NCBI RefSeq assembly: GCF_008629695.1
Contig: NZ_VWSH01000001.1
Coordinates: forward strand, 1,081,990-1,145,989
Origin: Taibaiella lutea
GTDB taxonomy: Bacteria; Bacteroidota; Bacteroidia; Chitinophagales; Chitinophagaceae
DNA length: 64,000 nucleotides
Direction: 5' to 3'
Part shown: positions 15,478-23,521 of the stretch, in pieces
Numbering within the stretch: the stretch's first letter is position 1
How the letters are laid out: each line of letters starts with the position of its first letter
Program-made: the position numbers and the translations under genes
Notes under the pieces: generated by a model
Told to the model about the DNA's origin: nothing
The model's database searches: none
Seen by the model: the letters and a program-made list of their open reading frames with translations, nothing else

Positions 15478-15840
15478 TTAGCTCCATACAAATCTGTACA
15501 TTACAAACAGTAAGAAAAACAATACCATACTTATCAATATCCCTCTTACGGCCAGGTATTGCTTCTTATTCAGAAAGTAATAAAAGGGTACCAGGTTTGC
15601 AATCATAGAAAGCGATAATACTTTGGATGCTTTGTTCATCTCATAAGCATTATTAAAGCTTACAAACGAATGCAGGTAATCGCCGAAGGTCCCTGATGTG
15701 GACCATAAAAAATATAACACTACAATGCCCAAAATAGGGAAAGCAATGCCTATAAGTAAACCGAGCGCCGCTACATCGGTACCGGACTTACCTTTTTTAG
15801 GCCTGCCGTAATTTGGAATCTGAACCGGATCATTTGCCAT
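15478..15840 (-). CDS. Small integral membrane protein
   Basis: A 120-residue protein of unknown function. A polar N-terminus (MANDPVQIPNYGRPKKGKSG) is followed by three hydrophobic segments at ~26-45, ~77-90 and ~99-117. No known domain is recognised. It lies 34 bp upstream of the Xaa-Pro aminopeptidase stop on the same strand, i.e. it follows that gene in transcription, and may be co-transcribed with it. It could be a DUF4190-like membrane protein, but the match is not clear. Confidence 0.7.
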   Translation of the reverse strand: MANDPVQIPNYGRPKKGKSGTDVAALGLLIGIAFPILGIVVLYFLWSTSGTFGDYLHSFVSFNNAYEMNKASKVLSLSMIANLVPFYYFLNKKQYLAVRGILISMVLFFLLFVMYRFVWS

Positions 15841-15873
15841 TATTTCCTTGAAATTAATTTTTTGATTTTATAA

Positions 15874-17166
15874 TTATTTTTTACGCTTCATTGCGGTTTC
15901 AATCTCTTCAACCGTAATCGGAATGCCTTTAAACAAATCTTTGCTGCCCGTCTTTGTAAGCCAGTAATTGTTCTCAATACGGATTCCCATTTGTTCTTCT
16001 TCTATATAAATACCAGGCTCAATGGTAAATAACATACCTTCTTTAACAGGCGTATTTCTGCTGCCCAGATCATGCACATCTAATCCTAAATGGTGACCGA
16101 TACCATGATAGAAATATTTGCGGTAAGCCGGATTTGCAGGGTCCTGGTTCTTCACATCAGATTTTGATATTAAACCTATCGACATCAACTGCTTTTCCAT
16201 TTCCTTGTTTACCAGGTCAATGTATTCGGCATAATTAATAGACGGTTTCAGAATAGATTTACAAAAATTGTGCACATTCAAACAAGCGTTGTAAACTTCT
16301 TTCTGGCGTTTTGTAAATTTACCGTTCACTGGAACTGTTCTTGTCAAATCGGCGCAATAATTCCCATACTCTGCTCCAAAGTCCATTAACAGTAAATCGC
16401 CGTCTTTACATTCACGATTATTGTCCACATAATGCAAAGTTCTTGCACTGTCGCCGCTTGCTATGATATTGCCATAAGCATTTCTTGTTGCCCTGTTACG
16501 CAAAAATTCATGCATGATCTCCGCTTCAACTTCATACTCCATCACGCCCGGCTTTATAAACTGACAAACTCTTGCAAAAGCTTTATGGGTGATATCAACA
16601 GCAATCTGCGTAACCTCAACTTCTTCTTTTGTTTTGATGGCACGCACTTCTTTCATTATCCTGGCTGCACGCTCATAATGGTGCAACGGAAATTGTTTCA
16701 TAAAATCATGAACAAACAGCAAATCTGTACGCAATACTTCTCCCCTGCGGTCATTTTCATTCGTATCAAGATAAACAGAATCTGCATGATGCATCCAAAG
16801 TTGAATCTGTGCATCAATGCTATCCACATATTGCACATTCTGAATGCCACTAATTGCGGTAGCTTCCTCTTTACGCAATAAGTGGCCATTCCATTTTTCC
16901 ATCATCTCATCCGGACGCTGGATCACCAAAATTTCCCTTGAATTTTTATCCGCATTATCAGGATATAAAATCACCATTGTCTTCTCCTGCGTAACGCCTG
17001 AAAGCCATGTTATATTTGAATTAGCTTTGTACAAATAAACAGCATCGCCGTTTTCAGCCACAACGGGATTAGCAGCAAAAATCGCAATGGCATTCGGTTT
17101 CATTTGTTTTACAAACCGTTCCCTGTTTTGCTTATATAACTTTGAATCTATTGCTAAATATTTCAT
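15874..17166 (-). CDS. Xaa-Pro aminopeptidase (M24B)
   Basis: A metallopeptidase of about 430 residues that removes an N-terminal residue preceding proline. The N-terminal AMP_N domain (~1-140) is followed by the pita-bread M24 domain. Metal ligands are visible as Asp in LLLMDFGAEY and CADLTRTVPV, His in GIGHHLGLDVHD, Glu in IEPGIYI and Glu in IRIENNYWL. I place the start at the ATG at 17166 (MKYLAIDS), because the ten residues upstream look unlike the family. It is divergent from hemW and followed by a small membrane-protein gene. Confidence 0.92.
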   Translation of the reverse strand: MKYLAIDSKLYKQNRERFVKQMKPNAIAIFAANPVVAENGDAVYLYKANSNITWLSGVTQEKTMVILYPDNADKNSREILVIQRPDEMMEKWNGHLLRKEEATAISGIQNVQYVDSIDAQIQLWMHHADSVYLDTNENDRRGEVLRTDLLFVHDFMKQFPLHHYERAARIMKEVRAIKTKEEVEVTQIAVDITHKAFARVCQFIKPGVMEYEVEAEIMHEFLRNRATRNAYGNIIASGDSARTLHYVDNNRECKDGDLLLMDFGAEYGNYCADLTRTVPVNGKFTKRQKEVYNACLNVHNFCKSILKPSINYAEYIDLVNKEMEKQLMSIGLISKSDVKNQDPANPAYRKYFYHGIGHHLGLDVHDLGSRNTPVKEGMLFTIEPGIYIEEEQMGIRIENNYWLTKTGSKDLFKGIPITVEEIETAMKRKK

Positions 17167-17286
17167 TTTATTTTCTTTTTGAAAAATGCAAAGCAAAGTA
17201 AAGAAAAATTTAAGGGAATAATCAGCCTGTTGGCGATATCACCCTTTTAAGGTTAAAAATAATCACTGCAATCCTCGTTTATAAAA

Positions 17287-17294
17287 TAACTTTG
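17287..17294 (+). promoter_or_regulatory. -7 element upstream of hemW
   Basis: TAACTTTG matches TAnnTTTG and ends only 4 bp before the ATG. No clear -33 box is seen. If used, the transcript would be nearly leaderless. Confidence 0.4.
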
Positions 17295-17298
17295 CAAC

Positions 17299-18426
17299 AT
17301 GGCCGGCATTTACCTTCACATACCTTTTTGCAAACAAGCTTGTAATTATTGCAATTTTCATTTCTCCACTTCTTTACGTTTGAAGAATGAATTACTCGAG
17401 GCATTGAAAGCAGAAATAGTCTTGCAAAAACACTATCTGGATGGTCAGACTATTGAAACCGTTTACTTTGGCGGCGGCACTCCTTCTTTATTAAGTTCAG
17501 AAGAGATTATGGAGATTTGGGATGTTATTGAATCCTCTTTTCCCAATCAGGATTTAAAAGAAATTACATTGGAAGCTAATCCTGATGATCTTAATAAAGA
17601 TTATCTGAAAGCACTGAAATATACGCCCATCAACCGTTTGAGCATAGGTATCCAATCTTTTCATGATAAGGACCTGCAATACATGAATCGGGCGCATAAT
17701 GCCGGAGAAGCGGAATATGCCGTAAAAGCCGCTCAGGATGCAGGCCTCGATAACATCAGCATTGATTTGATTTACGGAACGCCTACCATGACTGATAAAG
17801 AATGGCTGCAGAATATACAAACAGCTCTGGGCTTAAATGTCACCCATATTTCTTCTTATGCATTAACGGTTGAGCCTAAAACAGCATTAGCGCATGCCAT
17901 TGAAAAAGGAAAAACAAAAGAACCGGATAACAGCCAAACAGCTTACCAATTTGAACAATTGATGCAAAGCCTTACAACAGCAGGCTTCGAGCATTATGAA
18001 ATTTCAAATTTTGCATTGCCGGGCAAATACGCCATTCATAATACCAATTACTGGAAGGGCAAACATTATTTAGGCTTAGGCCCTTCTGCGCACTCCTATA
18101 ATAATAAAAGCCGCCAATGGAATGTGGCCAACAATGCCGCCTATATAAAAAGTATTCTGGCTGAGCGGAAGATACCTTTTGAAATAGAACAGCTTTCTTT
18201 TGAAAACCGGTTCAATGAATATGTCATGATTTCATTAAGAACGATGTGGGGAGCGGATTTGAATTATATGACCTCCCATTTCGGAACCGATGTAACGGAG
18301 GAATTCCTGAATAACTGCAAGGAGTTTATAGAAGAAGGGAAAATGGAAATAAAAGGCCAAAACGTTGTACTTACTCCGAAAGGGAAATTATTGGCTGACG
18401 GCATTGCTTCCGAATTGTTTATCTAA
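17299..18426 (+). CDS. hemW: Radical SAM heme chaperone HemW
   Basis: A 375-residue radical SAM protein of the HemN/HemW group. The iron-sulfur site is Cys11-x3-Cys15-x2-Cys18 (IPFCKQACNYCNF). Then come FGGGTPSLL (SAM-binding GGGTP), LEANPDD, RLSIGIQSF and ISIDLIYGTP, and the HemN C-terminal domain ~300-370. The N-terminus starts directly at AGIYLHIPFC without the extension present in true coproporphyrinogen dehydrogenase HemN, which favours HemW, a heme-binding chaperone thought to load haem into haemoproteins. It ends in a bidirectional terminator. Confidence 0.92.
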   Translation: MAGIYLHIPFCKQACNYCNFHFSTSLRLKNELLEALKAEIVLQKHYLDGQTIETVYFGGGTPSLLSSEEIMEIWDVIESSFPNQDLKEITLEANPDDLNKDYLKALKYTPINRLSIGIQSFHDKDLQYMNRAHNAGEAEYAVKAAQDAGLDNISIDLIYGTPTMTDKEWLQNIQTALGLNVTHISSYALTVEPKTALAHAIEKGKTKEPDNSQTAYQFEQLMQSLTTAGFEHYEISNFALPGKYAIHNTNYWKGKHYLGLGPSAHSYNNKSRQWNVANNAAYIKSILAERKIPFEIEQLSFENRFNEYVMISLRTMWGADLNYMTSHFGTDVTEEFLNNCKEFIEEGKMEIKGQNVVLTPKGKLLADGIASELFI

Positions 18427-18430
18427 AACA

Positions 18431-18464
18431 AAAAAAATGGGCCGAATCAGATTCAGCCCATTTT
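18431..18464. terminator. Bidirectional terminator between hemW and a convergent lipoprotein gene
   Basis: ATGGGC and GCCCAT arms with inner GAA/TTC pairing, flanked by an A-run on the left and TTTT on the right, lie between the stop codons of two convergent genes. Confidence 0.75.
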
Positions 18465-18481
18465 CTTCGCAATAATTAATC

Positions 18482-18733
18482 TTAAAACAAATCACATTCT
18501 TCCACGGTGTGAATGCCATCTCTGTCATATTCCCCTGAATCTCCCTGACATTTACTTTCAGCACCGCTTTTAGTATCTTTTATTTTATATTCCCTTACTT
18601 CTCCTTCCGGCAATCCGGGTGCGCCAGTGTAAGTAAATTTACATTGGCAGGTATATTCTCTTGTACATGATGTTGCAAAAAGCAATACCATAGCCGAAAG
18701 TGCAAATAAGAAAGAAGTAAATCGTTTTTTCAT
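18482..18733 (-). CDS. Small Cys-rich lipoprotein
   Basis: An 83-residue protein with a type II signal peptide (MKKRFTSFLF...LLFATSC) and a mature part of ~61 residues. That part has four further cysteines (TCQC near the start, SKCQG in the middle, EECDLF at the end), which suggests two disulfides in the periplasm or at the outer membrane. No domain is recognised. It sits 80 bp downstream of a membrane-protein gene on the same strand. Function unknown. Confidence 0.75.
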   Translation of the reverse strand: MKKRFTSFLFALSAMVLLFATSCTREYTCQCKFTYTGAPGLPEGEVREYKIKDTKSGAESKCQGDSGEYDRDGIHTVEECDLF

Positions 18734-18813
18734 TTTTAATTATTTTTCAGATAAGTTTTCCAAAGATATAGAACGAAGTTTGAAATTCCAATCAAAATAA
18801 TAGAAATGCCAAT

Positions 18814-19878
18814 CTAATTTTCTCCGGCCTGCAAATCTTTCTTTGTTTCAATAATAGCAGGCTTTCTCCACTTTTCAACCGTTTTTGCAACCCACCAAAA
18901 CGAAACGGCTAGAATAGCAAAGAATAAACCTTTATTGGTTCTATCCCAGAAATATTCGAAATAACGGGTGTATATATTGACAAGCAAAAACACAAGACCC
19001 AAATCTCTCAACATAGCATCTTTTTTCCTGAAACCATATAAAGCCACTGCAATTACCAGCAAAGAATAACTAACCGCCCAATACCAGAAATAGCCCTGAC
19101 GTGTTTGCGACCATGTTTCAATATTATTGCTGTTACCCAAAACAGAAAGCGTCCAGGAAGCAGTAAGGAAATAAAGCCAGGCCGCTCCCCTGCTGATGCT
19201 TCTGAAAGGTCTAAGCAGTTTAATCTGCCTGATAAGCAATACGGAAAGCAGCAAAAGAAAACCAAATACCGTATATCGTAACGGATAATTCATTCCAAGA
19301 AAATAATCGGCTCCGTGACTCCAGAAATAAGTCTGGGCGCCCCACCAACCAATAAGCCCAATCATAACCGTAATCCAAAGCAAGCCTGACTTCAAATAAA
19401 CAGCGACACACGCATAAGCAATAATTGCCAGTAAGAGTATGATGGCATAATTACCGTTCTGATAACCCAGGCCACGACCTGTATAAGCAAAGGCAATGGC
19501 AATACTCATTACAATTGTAATGTTAAATGCTTCATTGGCTGTTTCTAAATGCGGCGCTTTAAGATGTCGTTTCCTGCTTATATACACCAGAAAAATGCTT
19601 ACTGCAAAAAACAAAACACCTACAATCCATTCGGAAATACCATATTTCCTGCGCATTAATTCAATCCATTTCTCATCCATTATCAAAGCACCGAAGGCCA
19701 ACAGGCCACATGATACGGATGCTACAATGGCAAAGGTTATCAGCACATTTTTATTGTTATCAACCAATTCAATGCTTTCTTTCATTTTAATACTCGTCGC
19801 CTCATCCACAATGCCTTCATTAAGCCAGTGCTTCACAGCTTTGTTGATTACTTCTTCTTCCTGGGGTTCAAATTTCAT
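18814..19878 (-). CDS. Polytopic membrane protein (DUF2157-like)
   Basis: A 354-residue integral membrane protein. A cytoplasmic N-terminal ~45 residues (KHWLNEGIVDEATSIKM) resembles the short helical head of DUF2157 proteins, followed by about ten hydrophobic helices. The sequence contains repeated Trp/Tyr-rich loops (WGAQTYFWSHG, YWAVSYS, RYFEYFWDR). I start it at the ATG at 19878; the TTG two codons upstream is less likely. Function unknown; transport has not been shown for this group. Confidence 0.7.
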   Translation of the reverse strand: MKFEPQEEEVINKAVKHWLNEGIVDEATSIKMKESIELVDNNKNVLITFAIVASVSCGLLAFGALIMDEKWIELMRRKYGISEWIVGVLFFAVSIFLVYISRKRHLKAPHLETANEAFNITIVMSIAIAFAYTGRGLGYQNGNYAIILLLAIIAYACVAVYLKSGLLWITVMIGLIGWWGAQTYFWSHGADYFLGMNYPLRYTVFGFLLLLSVLLIRQIKLLRPFRSISRGAAWLYFLTASWTLSVLGNSNNIETWSQTRQGYFWYWAVSYSLLVIAVALYGFRKKDAMLRDLGLVFLLVNIYTRYFEYFWDRTNKGLFFAILAVSFWWVAKTVEKWRKPAIIETKKDLQAGEN

Positions 19879-19993
19879 ATTCAAAAGTTAGGGTTTCACC
19901 AATTCAAACAATCGCCAAAGTTCTTTTATTTTTTCATGCGTTTCTATAAAATTGTACTTTTACGCTTCCAACAATTATACAAAAAATCAAACA

Positions 19994-20770
19994 ATGAGCG
20001 TACTGATAGCTACTTACGAAAATAACATTGCTTACCTGACACTGAACAGACCTGAAAAGTTTAATAGCTTCAACAAAGAAATGGCTATTGCATTGCAGCA
20101 AGAGCTGGACAAATGCATGAATGACGATGATGTGCGTGCTATTTATTTAACAGGAAGCGGCAAAGCATTTTGTGCAGGACAGGATTTGGCAGAAGCTGTG
20201 GATCCTGATGGACCTGAATTGCAATCTATCGTACATGATCATTACAATCCGATTATTGAAAGATTAAGAAGAATTGAGAAGCCTGTAATTGCAGCCGTAA
20301 ACGGCGTTGCAGCCGGTGCCGGTGCTAACATAGCTTTAGCTTGCGACATCGTTGTAGCAAAGGAGAGCGCAAGCTTTATCCAGGCTTTCAGTAAAATCGG
20401 CCTGATTCCCGATAGCGGCGGTACTTTCTTTTTGCCAAGGTTAATAGGCTTTCAGAAAGCTTCGGCATTGATGATGCTGGGCGATAAAGTGTCTGCTGCG
20501 GAAGCTTCTCAAATGGGCATGATTTACAAATACTTTTCCGACGATGCTTTTGAAGCGGAAAGCAAAAAGATAGCGGAAACGTTAGCAAAGCTACCCACAA
20601 AAGCTTTAGGCTATACTAAAGTGGCGTTGAACCAAAGTTTGCATAATAACCTCACTCAGCAATTGCAGATTGAAGAAGATTATCAGACGCTTTCCGGAAA
20701 AACAGCTGATTTTAATGAAGGTATTGCGGCATTCCTGGAGAAACGTCCTGCAGTTTTTAAAGGGAAATAG
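19994..20770 (+). CDS. Enoyl-CoA hydratase/isomerase family protein (PaaG-like)
   Basis: A 258-residue crotonase-fold enzyme. The oxyanion-hole segments are GKAFCAGQDL and VNGVAAGAGANIALACD; the second is followed by FSKIGLIPDSGGTFFLPRLIG, whose Asp is typical of PaaG-type isomerases acting on ring-epoxide or 2,3/3,4-enoyl-CoA substrates. The start at 19994 (MSVLIATYE) is chosen because the 14 residues upstream are unlike the family. No other phenylacetate-degradation genes are present, so a general fatty-acid or aromatic-CoA isomerase role is equally possible. Three tandem palindromic repeats follow. Confidence 0.87.
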   Translation: MSVLIATYENNIAYLTLNRPEKFNSFNKEMAIALQQELDKCMNDDDVRAIYLTGSGKAFCAGQDLAEAVDPDGPELQSIVHDHYNPIIERLRRIEKPVIAAVNGVAAGAGANIALACDIVVAKESASFIQAFSKIGLIPDSGGTFFLPRLIGFQKASALMMLGDKVSAAEASQMGMIYKYFSDDAFEAESKKIAETLAKLPTKALGYTKVALNQSLHNNLTQQLQIEEDYQTLSGKTADFNEGIAAFLEKRPAVFKGK

Positions 20771-20775
20771 AATGA

Positions 20776-20904
20776 AATAAGCCAGAATGTATAATTATTA
20801 GACATTTTGGCTATAACTAATAAGTCAAAATGCATAATTATTATACATTTTAACTATAATGAATAAGCCTGAATGTATGATTATCAGGCATTTTGGCTAT
20901 AGTA
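20776..20904. repeat. Three tandem 43-bp palindromic repeats
   Basis: Units start at 20776, 20819 and 20862, each exactly 43 bp and opening with AATAAG. Each unit is itself an imperfect inverted repeat (for example GCCAGAATGTA with GACATTTTGGC), so the transcript would form a chain of three similar hairpins. Copies differ at ~10 positions, some of them in paired bases. They lie just after the enoyl-CoA hydratase stop codon. Confidence 0.85.
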
Positions 20905-20925
20905 AATTGCTTCAGCATAGTAATA

Positions 20926-20998
20926 AGATTGACAACTTTTTAAAAGTTGTCAATCTATAAAAGAAAGGTTCCGCTTGTAAGATTGTCAAATCTTACAA
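20926..20998. terminator. Two strong hairpins between convergent genes
   Basis: First, AGATTGACAACTTTT and AAAAGTTGTCAATCT (20926-20940 and 20942-20956), 15-bp arms around one base. Second, TTGTAAGATT and AATCTTACAA (20975-20984 and 20989-20998). Both contain a GATTGACAA/GATTGTCAA-like motif. They lie between the convergent enoyl-CoA hydratase and lipoprotein genes, so terminator activity is likely. Confidence 0.6.
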
Positions 20999-21013
20999 AA
21001 AGATATTAATCCG

Positions 21014-21478
21014 TTATTTAACACCATAATAATATCTGGTCTGCTTCAGCTTTATATTCTTATTGTCAACCGATACAAGATATAATTCCCTGAACACACC
21101 ATCGCCTTCATCAAAGCCCAGAATACATTCGTATTTCTTTTCGCCTTTTTTCAAGACAGGTTTCAGTATGGTTCCTCTGTTTAGCTTCGGCAAATCGATG
21201 GTTGTTTCATTTTTATTGGCGCCATATTCCAGTTTAAGGTCAAAATGCCCTATATCACTGATTTCAGTTGCAATCACAATTACTTTAAAGAAAGCATTGT
21301 TCAGTTTATCTTCGGGAATGGCTTCTTTGCATTCATCAACTACAACACCTGCAGCGGGCGGATTCCACAGCTGAAGTTTGCTTGCAGATGAAGGCTGTTC
21401 CTTAGTTGTTTCGTTTGTGCTATTCACACAACTTGCCGCCGGGAACACTAAAAAAAACAATAAATAAATCCGATTCAT
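21014..21478 (-). CDS. Lipoprotein of unknown function
   Basis: About 154 residues from the ATG at 21478 (MNRIYLLFFL), with a type II signal peptide ending VFPAASC. The mature part begins with a Ser/Thr/Glu-rich linker, then a compact beta-rich region (FKVIVIATEISDIGHFDLKLEYG, then GTILKPVLKKGEKKYECILGF) ending YYYGVK. Two cysteines in the mature domain (DECKEA and YECILG) could pair. No family recognised. Confidence 0.72.
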   Translation of the reverse strand: MNRIYLLFFLVFPAASCVNSTNETTKEQPSSASKLQLWNPPAAGVVVDECKEAIPEDKLNNAFFKVIVIATEISDIGHFDLKLEYGANKNETTIDLPKLNRGTILKPVLKKGEKKYECILGFDEGDGVFRELYLVSVDNKNIKLKQTRYYYGVK

Positions 21479-21549
21479 GATAACTAAGTGGTTATTGTGC
21501 AAAAGAAAATTATTTTTACCAAAAAAACAGGCCTGCTCTATTTTTTAAT

Positions 21550-22467
21550 ATGCAACCAATAATTGTTCCACCTGATTTACGCAAAGGCGATACCATCGGC
21601 ATTACTTGCCCATCCGGTCATTTGCCGATAGAGCGCACCATTTTTGCAAAACAAACGCTGGAATCATGGGGCTTTAATGTAGTTATGGGAAGTACGGTTG
21701 GCAGCGGTCATTTTTATTTTTCCGAAACGGATGAAAGAAGATTATACGATCTGCAATCGATGTTGGACAATGAAAATATACATGCCATTTTAATGGGGCG
21801 CGGTGGTTATGGATTGAGCCGTATTATTGACAAGCTTGATTTTACAAAATTTAAAGCACGCCCTAAATGGATTTGCGGCTTTAGCGATATCACCGTTTTA
21901 CATAGCCATATTCAAAGTCAGTTTGGGATTGCAACCTTGCATAGCCCGATGTGTGCTGCATTTAAAGCGGAAAATGACAGCAGCGCACCTATTCTTTCTT
22001 TACTGAATTCATGGAAGGGAGCACCTTCGGAATATAATTTTCCTGCTAATGAACATAACAGGGCCGGTAAAGGTGAGGGCATTCTGGCAGGTGGCAATCT
22101 TGCCATTCTTGCACATTTATCAGGTTCTGTTTCACAAATAAATACCGACGGAAAAATACTTTTCATTGAAGACATAGGCGAATATCTTTATAATATCGAC
22201 AGGCTGTTATTGAATCTGAAGCGGGCGGGAACACTTAGTAATCTGCAAGGTCTGGTGTGTGGCGGTTTCAGCGATATGAAAGATACGGAGCGCCCATTCG
22301 GTCAGGATATTTTTGAAATTATTAAGGATAAAGTGGCGGAATATGATTATCCGGTATGTTTCGATTTTCCGGCAGGGCATATTGAAGAAAACTTCACACT
22401 TCAGCTGGGGAAATTGCATTATCTTAATGTCGGAGCAAAGAATGTTTCATTATATGCTTCTGTTTAA
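21550..22467 (+). CDS. LD-carboxypeptidase (S66 family)
   Basis: A 305-residue serine peptidase of the LdcA family, which trims the terminal D-Ala from muropeptide tetrapeptides during cell-wall recycling. The S66 catalytic triad is visible: Ser112 (CGFSDITVLH), Glu207 (FIEDIGEY) and His277 (PAGHIEEN). The N-terminal motif PPDLRKGDTIGITCPSG and MGRGGYG are also typical. No signal peptide is seen, as expected for the cytoplasmic enzyme. The gene stands alone between a divergent lipoprotein gene and yceI. Confidence 0.92.
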   Translation: MQPIIVPPDLRKGDTIGITCPSGHLPIERTIFAKQTLESWGFNVVMGSTVGSGHFYFSETDERRLYDLQSMLDNENIHAILMGRGGYGLSRIIDKLDFTKFKARPKWICGFSDITVLHSHIQSQFGIATLHSPMCAAFKAENDSSAPILSLLNSWKGAPSEYNFPANEHNRAGKGEGILAGGNLAILAHLSGSVSQINTDGKILFIEDIGEYLYNIDRLLLNLKRAGTLSNLQGLVCGGFSDMKDTERPFGQDIFEIIKDKVAEYDYPVCFDFPAGHIEENFTLQLGKLHYLNVGAKNVSLYASV

Positions 22468-22533
22468 TGCCATTTTACATCGAAAATCAATTTTCTTTAT
22501 TTGTCCATCAAATATTTAAGGAAGTATTAATTA

Positions 22534-22562
22534 TTGTATATACAATCAACTAACTATTTTTG
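22534..22562 (+). promoter_or_regulatory. Candidate promoter of the YceI-like gene
   Basis: TTG (22534-22536), an 18-bp spacer and TATTTTTG (22555-22562), matching the Bacteroidota -33/-7 pattern, 41 bp before the start codon. Confidence 0.5.
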
Positions 22563-22603
22563 TCACCTCAAATTAAAACATCAAACACAAAAACAAATAT
22601 AAA

Positions 22604-23290
22604 ATGAGAAAACTAACATTGACCGCAGCAGCAGCTGCATTACTATTTGCAGCATCCTGCAACAACTCATCGTCTGACCAGGCTGCAACAAGCGCTGCAC
22701 AAACTGCAGCGGCTACTACAGGTAAAGAATACACTGCTGATGCTACAGCAAGCAGCATTCACTGGCAAGCAACTCATAAAGGCGGCGCTATGCCTCGTTA
22801 TGGTACTATCAACATTACAGGCGGTACAATTGCTGCTGAAAATGGCGCGGTGACCGGCGGTTCTTTTGATGTAGATATGAATACGATAAAAGTTGATTCT
22901 GCATCGGTTCCTGAACCTGCAGACAAAGGACACAAAGCTATCGATTTGGAAAATCACCTGAAATCAGCTGATTTCTTTGATGTTGCAAACCACAAGACTG
23001 CTAAATTCGTAATTACCGGTGTTACTCCTTTTGATGTTACTAAAGATAAAAGCATGCTGGAAGGCGCTACAAATATTGTAAGCGGTAATCTTACAATTAA
23101 GGATAGCACAGTTAATGTTACTTTCCCTGCAAAAATTACAGTAAGTGATGCAAGCGTTGATGTACAAGCTAAATTCACAGTTGACAGAACATCATGGGGT
23201 TTAAGATTGGGTGCTGAAGGTAATCCTGCAAACTGGATGATCAGCAAGGATCTTGAATTGGAAATCAATTTAAAAGCTGTTTCAAAATAA
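22604..23290 (+). CDS. YceI-family lipoprotein
   Basis: A 228-residue protein: a type II signal peptide (LLFAASC), an Ala/Thr/Gln-rich linker to ~residue 45, then a YceI lipocalin-like beta barrel. The barrel is recognised by IHWQATHKG, GTINITGGTI, GGSFDVDMNTIKVDS, HLKSADFFDVANHKTAKFVIT and DRTSWGLRLG. YceI proteins bind long isoprenoids or fatty-acid-like ligands in the periplasm; the ligand here is unknown. The gene is monocistronic, with its own promoter and terminator. Confidence 0.92.
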   Translation: MRKLTLTAAAAALLFAASCNNSSSDQAATSAAQTAAATTGKEYTADATASSIHWQATHKGGAMPRYGTINITGGTIAAENGAVTGGSFDVDMNTIKVDSASVPEPADKGHKAIDLENHLKSADFFDVANHKTAKFVITGVTPFDVTKDKSMLEGATNIVSGNLTIKDSTVNVTFPAKITVSDASVDVQAKFTVDRTSWGLRLGAEGNPANWMISKDLELEINLKAVSK

Positions 23291-23320
23291 GTTTTTCATA
23301 GTTGTAAATTTTAGATAGAT

Positions 23321-23350
23321 AGCCCGCTGTTCTCAGTGGGCTGTTCTTTT
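23321..23350 (+). terminator. Terminator after the YceI-like gene
   Basis: AGCCCGCTG and CAGTGGGCT form a 9-bp stem (one G-T pair) with a TTCT loop, followed by a TTCTTTT tract, 30 bp past the stop codon. Confidence 0.75.
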
Positions 23351-23457
23351 ATCCGGCCCGAAAATATTCAGGACAGAATTATGCGGATAAGTATATTTTC
23401 AGCCTGATTAAAACTAAAATTTGAGCTTATAACTCGTGCCATTCAGCTAAACAGCCG

Positions 23458-23465
23458 TACATTTG
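23458..23465 (+). promoter_or_regulatory. -7 element upstream of mqnE
   Basis: TACATTTG is an exact TAnnTTTG match 56 bp before the mqnE start codon. No -33 box at normal spacing was found. Confidence 0.35.
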
Positions 23466-23521
23466 CAAATGTTTTGACATTGAATTTTCAGGTCTGTGTC
23501 ATTTAATTAAAAGCCAAGATT

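Noticed and set aside
20776-20904. Possible CRISPR array
   Set aside because: The 43-bp units are contiguous with no spacers and no cas genes are nearby.
22573-22957. Ala/Val- and Ser/Cys-rich minus-strand ORFs over the YceI gene
   Set aside because: Shadows of the Ala-rich signal and linker of the YceI lipoprotein.
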